Shown one piece after another: positions 20,278 to 29,355 of a stretch of 46,373 bases of DNA (the stretch's first letter is position 1; each line of letters opens with the position of its first letter). The DNA comes from Curtobacterium sp. 'Ferrero'. GTDB lineage: Bacteria > Actinomycetota > Actinomycetes > Actinomycetales > Microbacteriaceae. The notes under the pieces are model-generated. The model saw only the letters and a program-made list of their open reading frames with translations, searched no databases and had not been told where the DNA came from. The position numbers were made by a program, and so were the translations under genes. The stretch is from positions 135,468-181,840 of the forward strand of contig NZ_NXIA01000005.1 of assembly GCF_002412165.1 (NCBI RefSeq). Direction: 5' to 3'.

Positions 20278-20449
20278 CTGTTCTCCTGGTTCTTCGCTCG
20301 TGCTCTCCGGCCGGCGCGGACCGCCGGCTTCCTCGTCCCACACCGAGGACCGCCGGTCGGCGGAGGGGATCGGTGGGGGACGGAGTGGTCCGGTGACGGC
20401 CGTCGGCCGACCGGACTTTCGGGCGCGCCCGAGGGCGCACACCCGGTAG

Positions 20450-20478
20450 AGCCTACCCGCGGCACCACGCGAAATCAA
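20450..20478 (-). promoter_or_regulatory. str operon promoter
   Basis: On the minus strand TTGATT (20473-20478) and TAGGCT (20450-20455) are separated by exactly 17 bases, a good match to the main actinobacterial sigma factor pattern. The predicted transcript would have a leader of about 165 bases before the rpsL TTG. The leader contains paired segments such as GTCCGGT with ACCGGAC. The 455-base stretch 20278-20732 holds no gene; its remainder contains the 48-bp tandem repeat. Confidence 0.8.
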
Positions 20479-20592
20479 TCCGGGCGCGTCGCCCGGGAGG
20501 CCCGTGGGGACGCCGTGGGCGAACGCCCGCCCGGTGCGTGGTCGCGTTCGCCGTCCGCACCCCGGTGCGGCCGCTGGCCGCCTGCCGGACAA

Positions 20593-20711
20593 GCGTCGCG
20601 CCTCCCGGTCGGCGGTCCCGGTGGGTGGTCCGACGGGCGTGCGTCGCGCCTCCCGGCCTGCGCCGTCGGCGGGTGGTCCGTCGGAGGTGCGTCGTGCCTC
20701 CCGGCCGGCGG
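20593..20711. repeat. 48-bp tandem repeat, about 2.5 copies
   Basis: Copies begin at 20593, 20641 and 20689 with GCGTCGCGCCTCCCGG (third copy GCGTCGTGCCTCCCGG). The first two full copies agree at 38 of 48 positions; the third matches only over its first 23 or so bases. The conserved CGCCTCCCG core recalls one arm of the dispersed palindrome. It lies just upstream of the str promoter and just downstream of the gene ending at 20733. Confidence 0.8.
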
Positions 20712-20732
20712 CTTCCCGCTGCGGCGCCCCGG

Positions 20733-21905
20733 TCAGGAACCGGACTCGGCCGAAGAGCCCGCCACGGCCGACCGGAAGGTCGCACCGTCCGCGGTGAAGC
20801 CGGTGATCCAGCCGCTCGCGTTGACGTTCATCGGTCCCGCGGAGGCGGTGCCGACGCCTCCCGGACCGGAGATGTCAGCCGTGAAGGTGGCGCGGCCGTA
20901 CGTGGTGGTGGTGACGATCCACCCCGCCGAGGTCCAGTCGCCCACCGAGACCACCGGACGGGTGTCGAGGGTCCAGTGCTCGTTCGTGTAGGTGTAGGTG
21001 GGGTCCTCGCCGTAGGCGTAGAAGCTGCAACCCGACGGCGCCGGGTCGGCCGACGCGATGCAGGCGTCGACCCAGCCGTCCACGGCCTTCGTGGCGGCCT
21101 GGCGTCCGGCCGCGGTGAGCGTCGTCGCGATCGAGACCGGGCTCGAGGCCGTCTGTCCGAAGCCGCTCACGGTCGCGGAGCTGCTCGTCGACGCCACCCA
21201 CTTCCCGCCGTCGAGCGTCACCGGGTAGGTGCCCGGCAGCGCTGAGAGCGTCACCGTGCCGTCCTGCGGTGTCCGCACGGAGCGTCCCGCGACGTCGAAC
21301 CGGGTGCCGGACGGACCGCGGACGGCGACCTCCACCGTCCCGAGCTTCGGGGCGTCGAGGTGCCACACCGGGAACACGCCCCAGTCGGTGCCCGTCTGGG
21401 TGAGCGTGAAGGTCGCCCCGACGTCCCTCCCGCCCTGGCGCAGGTACACGTCGACGGTCGCCGAGCCGTCGCCCTGCCGGACCCGGGCCACGCGGTAGCC
21501 GGTGACGGTGTCCTCCGCGGCTCGGTAGGCGGCCTCGGTCAGCAGGACGTCGTCGGCGCTGTGGTCGATGCCGGCGTCCGAGAGCGCCGTCGCGACCCGT
21601 CCGGCCGTGAGGTCGTCGAGGAACGCGCGGACCGGGCGGTCGGCCGTGTGCGCGCCCGCGCCCACCGAGAGGCCGACGATGCCGCCCACGACGACCAGCA
21701 GGAGCGCGGCGCCGCCGGCGACGAGCGCGACGAGCGTCCGGCGACGCAACGGGCGGGAGCGGGGGCGCCGGGGGCGCCGGAGGTCGTCGGTGACGGGGCC
21801 GGGGGCGGCGTCGCGTGTTCCGCTGATGGCGGCGACGCGTGTTCCGCTGATGGCGGCGACGTGCGGGACGGCGTCCCAGCCGTCGGCCTGGTGGTGGTCG
21901 GTCAT
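20733..21905 (-). CDS. Membrane-anchored protein of unknown function
   Basis: I do not recognise a named family. The 390-residue product has a hydrophilic N-terminus of about 55 residues with a perfect-in-protein 8-residue duplication ([16 protein letters not shown]), an Arg/Pro-rich segment ([14 protein letters not shown]), one transmembrane helix ([25 protein letters not shown], about 57-81) and a large outside region. The outside part starts with a small alpha/beta stretch like NTF2-type or DUF4878-type domains ([20 protein letters not shown]) and continues with beta-rich segments including PEGA-like [20 protein letters not shown]. Two cysteines (DACIAS, SGCSFY) could form a disulfide. The topology (inside N-terminus, outside C-terminus) is inferred. 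Confidence 0.75.
   Translation of the reverse strand: MTDHHQADGWDAVPHVAAISGTRVAAISGTRDAAPGPVTDDLRRPRRPRSRPLRRRTLVALVAGGAALLLVVVGGIVGLSVGAGAHTADRPVRAFLDDLTAGRVATALSDAGIDHSADDVLLTEAAYRAAEDTVTGYRVARVRQGDGSATVDVYLRQGGRDVGATFTLTQTGTDWGVFPVWHLDAPKLGTVEVAVRGPSGTRFDVAGRSVRTPQDGTVTLSALPGTYPVTLDGGKWVASTSSSATVSGFGQTASSPVSIATTLTAAGRQAATKAVDGWVDACIASADPAPSGCSFYAYGEDPTYTYTNEHWTLDTRPVVSVGDWTSAGWIVTTTTYGRATFTADISGPGGVGTASAGPMNVNASGWITGFTADGATFRSAVAGSSAESGS
21812..21859. repeat. 24-bp tandem duplication inside the coding region
   Basis: Two adjacent copies of CGCGTGTTCCGCTGATGGCG plus four further bases (21812-21835 and 21836-21859) differ by no more than a base at the edges. They encode the repeated octapeptide VAAISGTR in frame, suggesting a recent slippage event. 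Confidence 0.85.
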
Positions 21906-21941
21906 CGGGTCCCCGGTCGCCGTGCGTCGTACCCGGCGATC

Positions 21942-22391
21942 CTACTGCGGACGGCCGTCGTGACGACCCTCCACGGACGCCCGGGACTGGTGCCGCGCGA
22001 CCGCGATGCCGCCGACGACCGTGACCAGCGCGACCACCACCGACCCGACGACGAACGGCCCGAGCGCGTAGCCGGCCGGGAACACGAGGAGTTCCGTGGC
22101 GTCCGCGCGGATGAGGGAGTACCCGACCGCCCCCACGCCGAGCATGACGAGGTACGCCGTCGCCGCCGCCACGAGGCCCGTCACGCCGGGGTTGCCCTCG
22201 CGGGCGCCGGACGCGGTGGCGAGGAACACCACGATCGCGACCGACACGACCATGGCCGGGCCGAGGTACGGGGTCGCGTCGGGCTGGGTGATCGGTTCGA
22301 CGTCGGCGAGGAGCGCTTCGAAGCCGGAAACGGCGATCACGAGCGCGATGAAGAGGATCGACGTCATCGTCGCGATCAGCCATCGGGACAT
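21942..22391 (-). CDS. Small four-helix membrane protein, function unknown
   Basis: The 149-residue product is almost entirely membrane: helices are seen near residues 5-27 (LIATMTSILFIALVIAVSGF), 44-60 (GPAMVVSVAIVVFLATA), 70-92 (VTGLVAAATAYLVMLGVGAV) and 103-130 (PAGYALGPFVVGSVVVALVT), with a short polar C-terminus (RHQSRASVEGRHDGRPQ). No catalytic motif is visible. The ATG has only a weak ribosome-binding site. It lies between two other membrane protein genes and 36 bases ahead of the previous one; a common operon is plausible. Confidence 0.75.
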   Translation of the reverse strand: MSRWLIATMTSILFIALVIAVSGFEALLADVEPITQPDATPYLGPAMVVSVAIVVFLATASGAREGNPGVTGLVAAATAYLVMLGVGAVGYSLIRADATELLVFPAGYALGPFVVGSVVVALVTVVGGIAVARHQSRASVEGRHDGRPQ

Positions 22392-22432
22392 GAGGTGATC
22401 GTATCGCCGGGCCGCTCGGCCGGGGCGGGGGT

Positions 22433-22469
22433 CGCGGGGTCCGGATCGGGCCGCGGGGTCCGGATCGGG
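22433..22469. repeat. 18-bp direct repeat after a gene stop
   Basis: CGCGGGGTCCGGATCGGG occurs at 22433-22450 and again at 22452-22469, period 19, immediately adjacent to the stop codon of the histidine-rich membrane protein gene. No stem-loop of note is formed with other bases. Confidence 0.8.
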
Positions 22470-23222
22470 TCAGTGCGGGTGGTGGGCCTGCTGGGTCCGG
22501 TCGTCGTGCTGGACTCGCTGGTCGTGCCGGGCTCGTTCGTGCTGGGCCTGCTGGTCCTGCTGCTCCTGCTGGGCTGCGGCCACGAGCGCCAACGCGATGG
22601 TCGCGGTGATGATCGGGACGGTCTCCGTCATCGGCGCGGGTGCCGGCTCGGCGTCGTCGGCTCCGGTGGAGGCCAGGAGGCCCGTGGCGGCGTGCTCCGC
22701 GGGGCGCTCGGCTCCGACGGGGCTGGCCTCGCCGGTCACGACGCCGTGTGCATGCTCGGGCTCGTGCGCGTGGTCGGGCTCGTGCGCGCGGTCGGGCTCG
22801 TGCGCATCGTCGTGCTGGTGCTCGTGCTCGTCCTCGTGCGCGTCCTCGTGCTGGTGCTCGTGCTCGTCCTCGTGGTCGCGGAGGGCCGGCCCGATGACCG
22901 GCAAGATCGCCGTGGTGGTCGGCGGCTCGACGAGCGCACTGGCGGCGGCGGACTCGATCGGGGTGCCACGCTGCGCCGCCCGGCGCGCTCGGAGCATCTT
23001 GGTCAGCACGACGACCGCGACGATCGACCAGATGCCGTTGACGATGAGCGACGGGATGGCGTGGTGTGCGCCGACGTTGACCGCGATCGCCAGCCCTCCG
23101 ACGAGGTTGAGGAGCTGGTACGTCGGCCCGTTCTGGAGCTTGCCCGTCGAGAACAAGATGTAACCAGCAAGAACGGTCACGGCTCCGAACCAACCGAGGA
23201 ACTCCACGATTCCGACCAACAC
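22470..23222 (-). CDS. CBU_0592-like membrane protein with histidine-rich tail
   Basis: Residues 1-76 form three membrane helices with the pattern VEFLGWFGAVTVLAGYILFS, YQLLNLVGGLAIAVNVGAHH, PSLIVNGIWSIVAVVVLTKM, which resembles the small CBU_0592 family of membrane proteins of unknown function. After a linker comes a 45-residue acidic, histidine-rich stretch (about 116-160) containing 14 His in HEDEHEHQHEDAHEDEHEHQ-type repeats and then AHEPDHAHEPEHAHG. A further helix (TVPIITATIALALVAAAQQ) and a second His/Gln-rich end (QAQHERARHDQRVQHDDRTQ) follow. The tail could bind Zn, Ni or Cu ions, which is inference. The GTG start at 23220-23222 has GGAG six bases ahead; GTG at 23207 is the alternative. 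Confidence 0.8.
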   Translation of the reverse strand: MLVGIVEFLGWFGAVTVLAGYILFSTGKLQNGPTYQLLNLVGGLAIAVNVGAHHAIPSLIVNGIWSIVAVVVLTKMLRARRAAQRGTPIESAAASALVEPPTTTAILPVIGPALRDHEDEHEHQHEDAHEDEHEHQHDDAHEPDRAHEPDHAHEPEHAHGVVTGEASPVGAERPAEHAATGLLASTGADDAEPAPAPMTETVPIITATIALALVAAAQQEQQDQQAQHERARHDQRVQHDDRTQQAHHPH

Positions 23223-23336
23223 GCGCGACTCCGGGCACGACGAGGAACGGCCGACTTGTGCGACCGTTCGAGAGGGGGATGAGCTACCGCGAGTGCGGGG
23301 CCGGGAGCATCGTACGCAGACCGGGAGCCTCGACGG

Positions 23337-23369
23337 AAGTGGGTGCGGCGTGGCGTGTCGCACCCACTT
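23337..23369 (-). terminator. Terminator hairpin after pilO
   Basis: AAGTGGGTGCG (23337-23347) pairs exactly with CGCACCCACTT (23359-23369) across an 11-base loop, starting 28 bases past the pilO stop. No U-run follows. It marks the end of the pilus locus. The rest of the 174-base gap shows nothing else. Confidence 0.75.
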
Positions 23370-23396
23370 CGCGGGGGGTCGCTCAGCGGTGGAGGG

Positions 23397-24110
23397 TCAG
23401 CCGTTGGCGGGGGTGGAGGTTGCGGAGTCAGCGAGCACGTAGACGTACCCGGACAGCGACCAGGACTGGTCCGACATCGGGTCGGTGCCGGAGTCGCCAC
23501 TCGTCGCGGCGAGGCTGTTGACGAGGAAGAGCCGCGAGCCGTTCTGCACGCGCTTCGTGAAGGCGACTGCCTGGTCGTACGAGCCGCTGACGGCTGTGGT
23601 CACCGGGACGACCAGGAAGTTCGTGCTGGTGATCTGGGCATCGCGGTACGGCGCCGGAGCCGCCGGAGTCGACGGCGTCGCGGTCGGTGCCGGCGTCGCG
23701 CTCGGGGACGGCGTCGCGCCGGTCGCGGCACTCGCGGTGGAGCCCGAGGTCGGGTCGACCACGGGCGTGTACGCCTTCGGGTCGCTGATCGTGACGGACG
23801 TCACCGTCACCCCGCTGACCGACCCGGCCGCGTTGATCTCGGAGACGAGCGAGGCGGTGTCGGGGGACGATGGAACCGAGTCACGCAGGGTTGCCAGTTC
23901 CGCTTTGGTCGCGTCGAGCGAGCGATATGCGGTTTCGAGACGGCGGAGCTCCGTCCGGTTGCGAGCGTTCGCCGCATCGATGTCCGCCTGCTGAGCCGTG
24001 TTCGACGCCGCGAGCGCCAGCTGCGGTTGCACCCCGACGAACCATCCACCGGCGAGCACCGCGCCCGTCGCCGCGAGGGCCACGATCAACGAGAGCTGGT
24101 TCTTGTTCAC
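23397..24110 (-). CDS. pilO: Type IV pilus alignment protein PilO
   Basis: PilO pairs with PilN in the inner-membrane alignment complex of type IV pili. The 237-residue protein has a short cytoplasmic N-terminus, one transmembrane helix (LSLIVALAATGAVLAGGWFVG), a coiled-coil stretch (DIDAANARNRTELRRLETAY, DATKAELATLRDSVPSS) and a C-terminal ferredoxin-like domain (NFLVVPVTTAVSGSYDQAVA, FTKRVQNGSRLFLVNSLAA). A Thr/Pro/Ser/Ala-rich linker interrupts the periplasmic-type domain near residues 125-160. The GTG start overlaps the pilN TGA as GTGA. Identity rests on architecture and position after pilM-pilN, since PilO sequences diverge. Confidence 0.85.
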   Translation of the reverse strand: MNKNQLSLIVALAATGAVLAGGWFVGVQPQLALAASNTAQQADIDAANARNRTELRRLETAYRSLDATKAELATLRDSVPSSPDTASLVSEINAAGSVSGVTVTSVTISDPKAYTPVVDPTSGSTASAATGATPSPSATPAPTATPSTPAAPAPYRDAQITSTNFLVVPVTTAVSGSYDQAVAFTKRVQNGSRLFLVNSLAATSGDSGTDPMSDQSWSLSGYVYVLADSATSTPANG

Positions 24111-24847
24111 TTCGACCCGTCCTTCGTGTACTTGCCGTCGTAGGCCTTCTCGTCCAGGTGGGCCTCGATCGTCGCCGAGTACTGGCCACTGTCCTGCTCC
24201 AGTGCGACCGTCGTGATGGTGGAGTCCACGTACCCGCGGAGCTGCGAGAGCCGGGCAGCCCAATCCGGCACCGACGGGATGCTCGGGCTCCGGACCGTCA
24301 TCTGGAGCGTTGCCACACGCGCGCCCTGCATGGGAACGGTCGACTGTGCGAACGCCTCGGTTGAGTCCGCCGACTGGATCGTGATCGCGGTGATCGAAAC
24401 TCCCGCCGGGAGCACCGACCGGAGCTCGGTGAGGGTCGAAGCCCAGTCGATCTCGGTCGACCCCCCGACGGATTGCGCAGCTTCGAGCAACCGGGTGTCG
24501 TTCTCGGCGGCGCGGACCTCGGCGTATCGCTGCTGCTGCTGGAGGAGGGCAGTGGTCTCGTTCTGCGCGTCGGCGAACGACTGCGCTGTGTCCGCCTGGT
24601 GCACGAATGCGGCACCACAGGCGAGAGCCACCACGAGCACAGCCACGATGACGGCGAGCCAGGCCCGGCGTGCCGTCGCGCGCTCCCGACGATCGGTGTG
24701 CACCTCGGTCGGCAACAGGTCGACCCGGGGTTCGCTGCCCACGATCGTGGGGCGGCCGCTGCTTGCCGATCGCTTCAGTGCGCCTGACTTCCCGAACGCA
24801 CCGTCGATGCCGTGGGCAGAGGGGCTCCGCGAATCGACGGCGGTCAT
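24107..24847 (-). CDS. pilN: Type IV pilus alignment protein PilN
   Basis: PilN connects the cytoplasmic PilM ring to PilO. The 246-residue product has a cytoplasmic N-terminus with the motif PRVDLLPTEV (about 40-49), which matches the conserved PilN peptide (INLLP) that binds PilM, then one membrane helix (AWLAVIVAVLVVALACGAAF), a coiled-coil region (FADAQNETTALLQQQQRYAEV) and a ferredoxin-like domain (WASTLTELRSVLPAGVSITA). It overlaps pilM upstream (ATGA-type) and pilO downstream (GTGA), so the three are tightly coupled. Confidence 0.9.
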   Translation of the reverse strand: MTAVDSRSPSAHGIDGAFGKSGALKRSASSGRPTIVGSEPRVDLLPTEVHTDRRERATARRAWLAVIVAVLVVALACGAAFVHQADTAQSFADAQNETTALLQQQQRYAEVRAAENDTRLLEAAQSVGGSTEIDWASTLTELRSVLPAGVSITAITIQSADSTEAFAQSTVPMQGARVATLQMTVRSPSIPSVPDWAARLSQLRGYVDSTITTVALEQDSGQYSATIEAHLDEKAYDGKYTKDGSK

Positions 24848-25896
24848 GCGGCCCGCCCTCCAACAGCCAAGCCGAAGGCAACTGCGATCGCGTCCTCGTG
24901 TTCGGCTGCGTCCTCGCGGGGTATCGAGCGCGCCACATCGGCGGCGGCGAACGCGGAACCCCGCTGCACCGGCAGATGGGCGTGCGTCGCCAACGCATCA
25001 GGGAGACCGACGAGCTTGCTGCCTCCGCCGACGAGCACGATCCGCTCGACCAGCTCACCCGGCCGCGTGTTGACGTAGTAGGAGATCGTGTTGCGGATGC
25101 TCGCGATCAGCTCCATGACCGCGTCGCGGATCACTCCGACGGCTCGGACGTCGTCGTGGGTGCGGGCTCCCGTTCCGATGCCGAGGTGCCGCTTCACCGC
25201 CTCCGCCTGTCCGGCATCGATCTCGAGGGATGCCGCCAGTGCCTTCGTGATGTCGTTTCCCCCTGTCGGGATGATCCGGACGAACTGGGGAATGCCGTCA
25301 GAAGCCAAGACCACGGTCGTCGTGTCCGCTCCGAGCTGCACCAGGGCGGTCGTTCCCTGCAGACCTGCCCGGCCGACGAGGACTCGTGTGAGCGCGAACG
25401 GGATGAGATCGACGCCCACCGGGTTGAGGCCCGCGAGTTGGACGGCCTTCACGTTGGCGAGCACCGCATCCTTGATCGCGGCGACCAGCAGCCCGTGCAG
25501 GACGGGACCGCCCTCCTCCGTCCCCTCGCTGACGGGGTAGAAGTCGAGGATCGCGTCGCCGACCGGGACCGGCAGCATGTCCTGCACCTGGAAGGGGAGG
25601 CTCTGTCGGATCTGGGCGAGCGGTGCGGCCGGTACGGTGAGGTCGCGGGAGAGGACGCGCTGGTTCCCCATGCCGATCACGACGTCGCGGGATCGGAACC
25701 TGCCGATGGACCAGAGGGAACGCAGTGCCGCGCTCACCGTGTTCGGCTCGAGGACCTCGCCCCGACTGACCGAGTCGGGCGGGGTCGGGACCTCGGCGAA
25801 GCGCAGCACCGTCGGCCGCGCCCGATCAGCGTTCGCGACCTCGACCGCGCGGATCGATGCGCCCGCGATGTCGACGCCGACGATGGTCTTGCCCAT
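24844..25896 (-). CDS. pilM: Type IV pilus assembly ATPase-like protein PilM
   Basis: PilM is an actin-like (FtsA-type) cytoplasmic protein that binds the PilN N-terminus. The 350-residue product begins MGKTIVGVDIAGASIRAVEV, the phosphate-1 loop, and has GADTTTVVLASDGIPQFVRI (phosphate-2 type), GGNDITKALAASLEID and VERIVLVGGGSKLVGLPDAL (adenosine motif). This is the standard PilM layout. The ATG at 25894-25896 is preceded by AAGGAAG. It lies 32 bases after pilD and is coupled to pilN. Confidence 0.95.
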   Translation of the reverse strand: MGKTIVGVDIAGASIRAVEVANADRARPTVLRFAEVPTPPDSVSRGEVLEPNTVSAALRSLWSIGRFRSRDVVIGMGNQRVLSRDLTVPAAPLAQIRQSLPFQVQDMLPVPVGDAILDFYPVSEGTEEGGPVLHGLLVAAIKDAVLANVKAVQLAGLNPVGVDLIPFALTRVLVGRAGLQGTTALVQLGADTTTVVLASDGIPQFVRIIPTGGNDITKALAASLEIDAGQAEAVKRHLGIGTGARTHDDVRAVGVIRDAVMELIASIRNTISYYVNTRPGELVERIVLVGGGSKLVGLPDALATHAHLPVQRGSAFAAADVARSIPREDAAEHEDAIAVAFGLAVGGRAA

Positions 25897-25928
25897 GATG
25901 CTGCTTCCTTCGATTCGGCTGCGGTTGC

Positions 25929-26777
25929 TCAGGAGAGCCCGAGGAGTCCGAGGTACTGGTTCCAGATGGCGTGCCCGAACACGATGCCGATCCATGCGCC
26001 GGCGAGCATCGACGGGCCGAAGGGGACACCGCCACGCCACCGCACGCGCTTCGTGAGGAGCATCGCGATCGCGACGGTACCGCCGACGATGAAAGCTGCG
26101 AAAGCTCCCACTGCGAGGGGTCCCCATCCGAGGTACGCGAGCACGAGGCCGAGGACGACCGCCAACTTGACGTCGCCGAGCCCCATGCCCCCCGGGACCA
26201 CCACCGCGAGCGCGAGGTAGGCGCCACCGAGCACGACGGCACCGATCCCCGCGCGTGCGAGCGCTCCGAGATCGCCGCTCAGCATCGTCACGACCGCCAG
26301 CAGTCCTGCCAGGACGACCGCCGACGGGTAGACGATCGCGTTCGGCAGGGTGTGGGTGTCGATGTCGATGAGCGCGAGCGCCACGGAGACCGCCATGAGG
26401 TAGAGCAGCGCGATCACGAGGACGAGCGCCGCCGCTGTGGATCGAGGGGCGGCTCCAGCACCGGGCGCTGACGGGACCGCCGCGATCGCCGCCACGGCGA
26501 AGAGCGTCGCCGTCCCGGCTTCCACGAGCGGGTACCGGGCCGAGATCGGGGCCGCGCAGTCACGACACCGTCCGCGGAGGAGCATCCACGACAGAACCGG
26601 CACGTTGTCACGACGACGGATCGGATGGCCGCACTCCGGGCATGCGCTGGCCGGCGCCACCACCGACAAGCCAGCCGGGACCCGGTACACCACGACGTTC
26701 AGGAACGAACCGACCAGCAGGCCCAGTACGGCTGCCAGCACGACGAGGACCGTCGCGGACTGCGCCAGGACGCTCAT
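25929..26777 (-). CDS. pilD: Prepilin peptidase / N-methyltransferase
   Basis: PilD is the membrane aspartyl protease (family A24) that removes the leader of prepilins and methylates the new N-terminus. The 282-residue protein has an N-terminal domain with [13 protein letters not shown] and a zinc tetracysteine site (Cys46, Cys49, Cys71, Cys74; CPECGHPI and CRDC), then the catalytic [12 protein letters not shown] [19 protein letters not shown] (Asp138/Asp140) and [11 protein letters not shown] (Asp202). It has about eight membrane segments. The ATG at 26775-26777 overlaps the stop of the preceding minor-pilin gene (ATGA), which is why I chose it over the Met two codons upstream. Confidence 0.97.
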   Translation of the reverse strand: MSVLAQSATVLVVLAAVLGLLVGSFLNVVVYRVPAGLSVVAPASACPECGHPIRRRDNVPVLSWMLLRGRCRDCAAPISARYPLVEAGTATLFAVAAIAAVPSAPGAGAAPRSTAAALVLVIALLYLMAVSVALALIDIDTHTLPNAIVYPSAVVLAGLLAVVTMLSGDLGALARAGIGAVVLGGAYLALAVVVPGGMGLGDVKLAVVLGLVLAYLGWGPLAVGAFAAFIVGGTVAIAMLLTKRVRWRGGVPFGPSMLAGAWIGIVFGHAIWNQYLGLLGLS

Positions 26778-28654
26778 CGGCATGCCCCCGTACTGGTCGT
26801 CGCGCACGACCCGTCGGGTTTGAACGCGGCTTGGACCTCGACCTGTGTGGTGACGCCGTAGGAGGTGGACACGGGCTGGAGGAACTTCGGGGGCGCGGTC
26901 GTGAGCAGCCGCTGGTCGTACACGTAGTTCTTCGAGAACCCGGTGCCGCCGGTCGTCGCGACGGGACCGCGCCAGTTCTGAGCGATCGACCCGATGACCT
27001 TGAGCACTCCGAGCTTCGGTCCGATGTCGTAGTCCTGGTTCAGGAAGGTGCCCGCATTGCTCGCGATCGCTGCACTGATCGTCAGGGAATTCCCGGCACT
27101 CCGGTTGAGCAGCCCGACTCCGTTCTGGTTGCAGCGGGTGGTGTCCGTGACGTAGCCGACGCCGCGCTGGTAGACCGTCGGGTAGGACGTGCACCGTGCC
27201 GGGTTGTAGACCTCGACCGCGTTCTGCCCGACCAGTCCGAGGATGTCGTCGGTGGCGCTGACGTAGGTGACGTCGCCGGTGACCCAGATGGTCCCGGACG
27301 AGGCGATCGTCATCGCGCCGCTGAACGCTCCGCTGACGAACACGTCGCCGGCAGAGCAGCTGTACGCGTCCGAGGCCGACCCAGTCTGGTAGGAGGACCC
27401 AGATGCTCCACCGTTGATCCACTCTCCTGCGGCTGGGAACCCCTGGCCGTTGCTGAAGGGCTGGTTCGACGTGGTCGTCACGCTTCCGTTGGACTTCACG
27501 GTGACGGCTGTCGTGCAGTACGTGTTCGTGTACTTCGACGGGTAGGTGTTCGTCGCCCAGGAGTTGACGTTGCTGGACGCGGACGGGATGTCCTGCACGT
27601 ACATGAGGTTGGACGGGAGGGTCGGGATGGTGGCACCGGCGGCGCTCTGGAGATCCGACACGGTGCCGCAGAGGGCCGCCGACTTGGCGGCGTCACTCGC
27701 TGCCTGGACCTCCCCTGTCGAGGCGACCACCTGGATCTGCGTGGCCTTGGTCCAGGGCGACCACACCGTCATCTTGCCGTTGCCGAGGAATGCCACACGG
27801 GTGGGGCCGGTGTAGAGGCAGCCGGGACGGGGCACCGTCGTCGGCAGGTCTGCTCGGGTCTCCTGGGACATGTTCGAGTTCAGGGCCGGGAGTCCGAGGT
27901 AGGGGACCGCGGTTGCCGCACCGCCGTTGAACGTGCCGCTGCACCCGCCGCTCGAAGACCGCACGGACGTGTCGTGCTGCTCGACACTGCCGTTGAACAC
28001 AGTTGAGCACGCTGCGGTGAAGACGTCGTTGGTGCGGATCGGTCCGTTCAGGATGTCGGTGCTCGCGAACTGGACCGCCGGGCACTTGCTCCCGGACTGC
28101 CACTGGTACGCCGTGGTGCAGGAACTCCCGGAGATGGCCGGGTTCGACGACTCGTAGTTCGTGAAGTACAGGTAGTTGATGAACCCGTCGCCCTTGAGGT
28201 TGGCCACCAGGGAGCGGACGCTGCTCCCCGACTTGCCGGACACCCGGACCTTGAGGACACCCTTCGCTGAGTAGTTCGAGTTGTCGACCTCGTAGCGGTA
28301 CCACTGGTCGGTCGACCCGATGACCTTGGTCCACGCGCTGAAGGCTCCGTTGCCGTTCTGGCCGGAGAAGCTCGATCCGCTGTCCTTGCTGAACTGCGCT
28401 GCTGCGTTCCCGAAGAGGGCGTACCCGTTGTCGTTGGAGAGCTTGGACTGGTAGTCGGCCAGACCCGCGTAGGCGGCTGTCATCGCGTTCTGGAAGTTGC
28501 GGTCGGTCGCGGACTTCACCGCCCCGGACGTCGACACCGCGATCATCGTCGCGACGAGGAGCATCATGACCGTGCCGAAGATGAGGACGTTGCCGAGGAT
28601 CATGCCGCGTTCTTCACGGTCGGCTCGACTCAGGAATGCACTGATGCGGTTCAC
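26774..28654 (-). CDS. Large PilX-like minor pilin / pilus tip candidate
   Basis: The 626-residue protein starts with a 17-residue charged leader ending in EERG, then the hydrophobic stretch [20 protein letters not shown], as in class III prepilin signals, but it has Asn rather than the usual Glu at position +5. The rest (about 590 residues) is Ser/Gly/Asn-rich and beta-rich with repeated short segments ([44 protein letters not shown]), suggesting a beta-helix, and contains twelve or so cysteines that may pair outside the cell. PilX/ComGG-like proteins often lack Glu5 and sit at the pilus tip. It is coupled to its neighbours on both sides. Function is inferred from position and signal. Confidence 0.75.
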   Translation of the reverse strand: MNRISAFLSRADREERGMILGNVLIFGTVMMLLVATMIAVSTSGAVKSATDRNFQNAMTAAYAGLADYQSKLSNDNGYALFGNAAAQFSKDSGSSFSGQNGNGAFSAWTKVIGSTDQWYRYEVDNSNYSAKGVLKVRVSGKSGSSVRSLVANLKGDGFINYLYFTNYESSNPAISGSSCTTAYQWQSGSKCPAVQFASTDILNGPIRTNDVFTAACSTVFNGSVEQHDTSVRSSSGGCSGTFNGGAATAVPYLGLPALNSNMSQETRADLPTTVPRPGCLYTGPTRVAFLGNGKMTVWSPWTKATQIQVVASTGEVQAASDAAKSAALCGTVSDLQSAAGATIPTLPSNLMYVQDIPSASSNVNSWATNTYPSKYTNTYCTTAVTVKSNGSVTTTSNQPFSNGQGFPAAGEWINGGASGSSYQTGSASDAYSCSAGDVFVSGAFSGAMTIASSGTIWVTGDVTYVSATDDILGLVGQNAVEVYNPARCTSYPTVYQRGVGYVTDTTRCNQNGVGLLNRSAGNSLTISAAIASNAGTFLNQDYDIGPKLGVLKVIGSIAQNWRGPVATTGGTGFSKNYVYDQRLLTTAPPKFLQPVSTSYGVTTQVEVQAAFKPDGSCATTSTGACR

Positions 28655-29355
28655 GACGATCCTCCGGTGCTCGTTCCGTACACGACGTTGAACAGGTAGA
28701 GGGTGTTCTGGATGTGGGTGTTCCCCGGCAGGCCCGGCGTCGACGACCCCAACTCGAGGTTGACCCGGACGGCGCGGACGTTGCCGAACTGAGACGTCGC
28801 GAGCGTGCCGTCGGTCTGGATCGGGAGGTCGTTCCCGTCGGCGCCGAGGTACTCGAAGAGCGGGTCGCCGTCACTGGTCGGCGACGCGACTGGACCGCCG
28901 ACCACCATCGAGCGCGCCGGTGTCTGGGTCGTCGGCGGGAAGGTCCAGAAGCCGTTCGACACGGTGCCGTCCCACTGATCCAGGACGATCCGTTTCGCGG
29001 CGTTCACCGAGTAACGGATCTGTACGGGTTTGTCGGTGCTGTTGCCGTCCAGGTTGATGTACGCGTAGAAGGTCACGCGTGTCGGGCCGGCTTCGGTGAG
29101 TGCGGCAGCGTAGCTCCCATCGGACTTGGGCAACAGGCTCGCAGCGTGGATGTACCGCGTCACCGAGTTCATGACGATCGATGCGGATCGCGAGTTCTGG
29201 TCCGAGGTCGTGTTCGTCGAACCGGCTCGGAGCGTCGCCGTGAAGAACCCCCCGACCGCGACGAGGATGACCATCGCGACGCTCATCGCCACGAGCAACT
29301 CGGAGAGCGAGACGCCTGCTTCGTCCGCGTGCAGCCGCCGCAGCCAGCCGCTCAC
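28651..29355 (-). CDS. PilW-like minor pilin
   Basis: The 234-residue product carries a class III prepilin signal, HADEAG/VSLSELLVAMSVAMVILVA, with Gly at -1 and Glu at +5, followed by a globular domain (SASIVMNSVTRYIHAASLLP, RVTFYAYINLDGNSTDKPVQ). This matches the PilW/PulJ-type minor pilins of the initiation complex at the tip. The start is GTG at 29353-29355, overlapping the stop of the upstream gene as GTGA. The stop overlaps the PilX-like start as ATGA. Confidence 0.85.
   Translation of the reverse strand: MSGWLRRLHADEAGVSLSELLVAMSVAMVILVAVGGFFTATLRAGSTNTTSDQNSRSASIVMNSVTRYIHAASLLPKSDGSYAAALTEAGPTRVTFYAYINLDGNSTDKPVQIRYSVNAAKRIVLDQWDGTVSNGFWTFPPTTQTPARSMVVGGPVASPTSDGDPLFEYLGADGNDLPIQTDGTLATSQFGNVRAVRVNLELGSSTPGLPGNTHIQNTLYLFNVVYGTSTGGSS

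Noticed and set aside
23223..23363. Longer start for the histidine-rich membrane protein at 23363
   Set aside because: The additional residues are Arg/Ser/Pro-rich without pattern and overlap the pilO terminator; the GTG at 23222 directly precedes the first helix.
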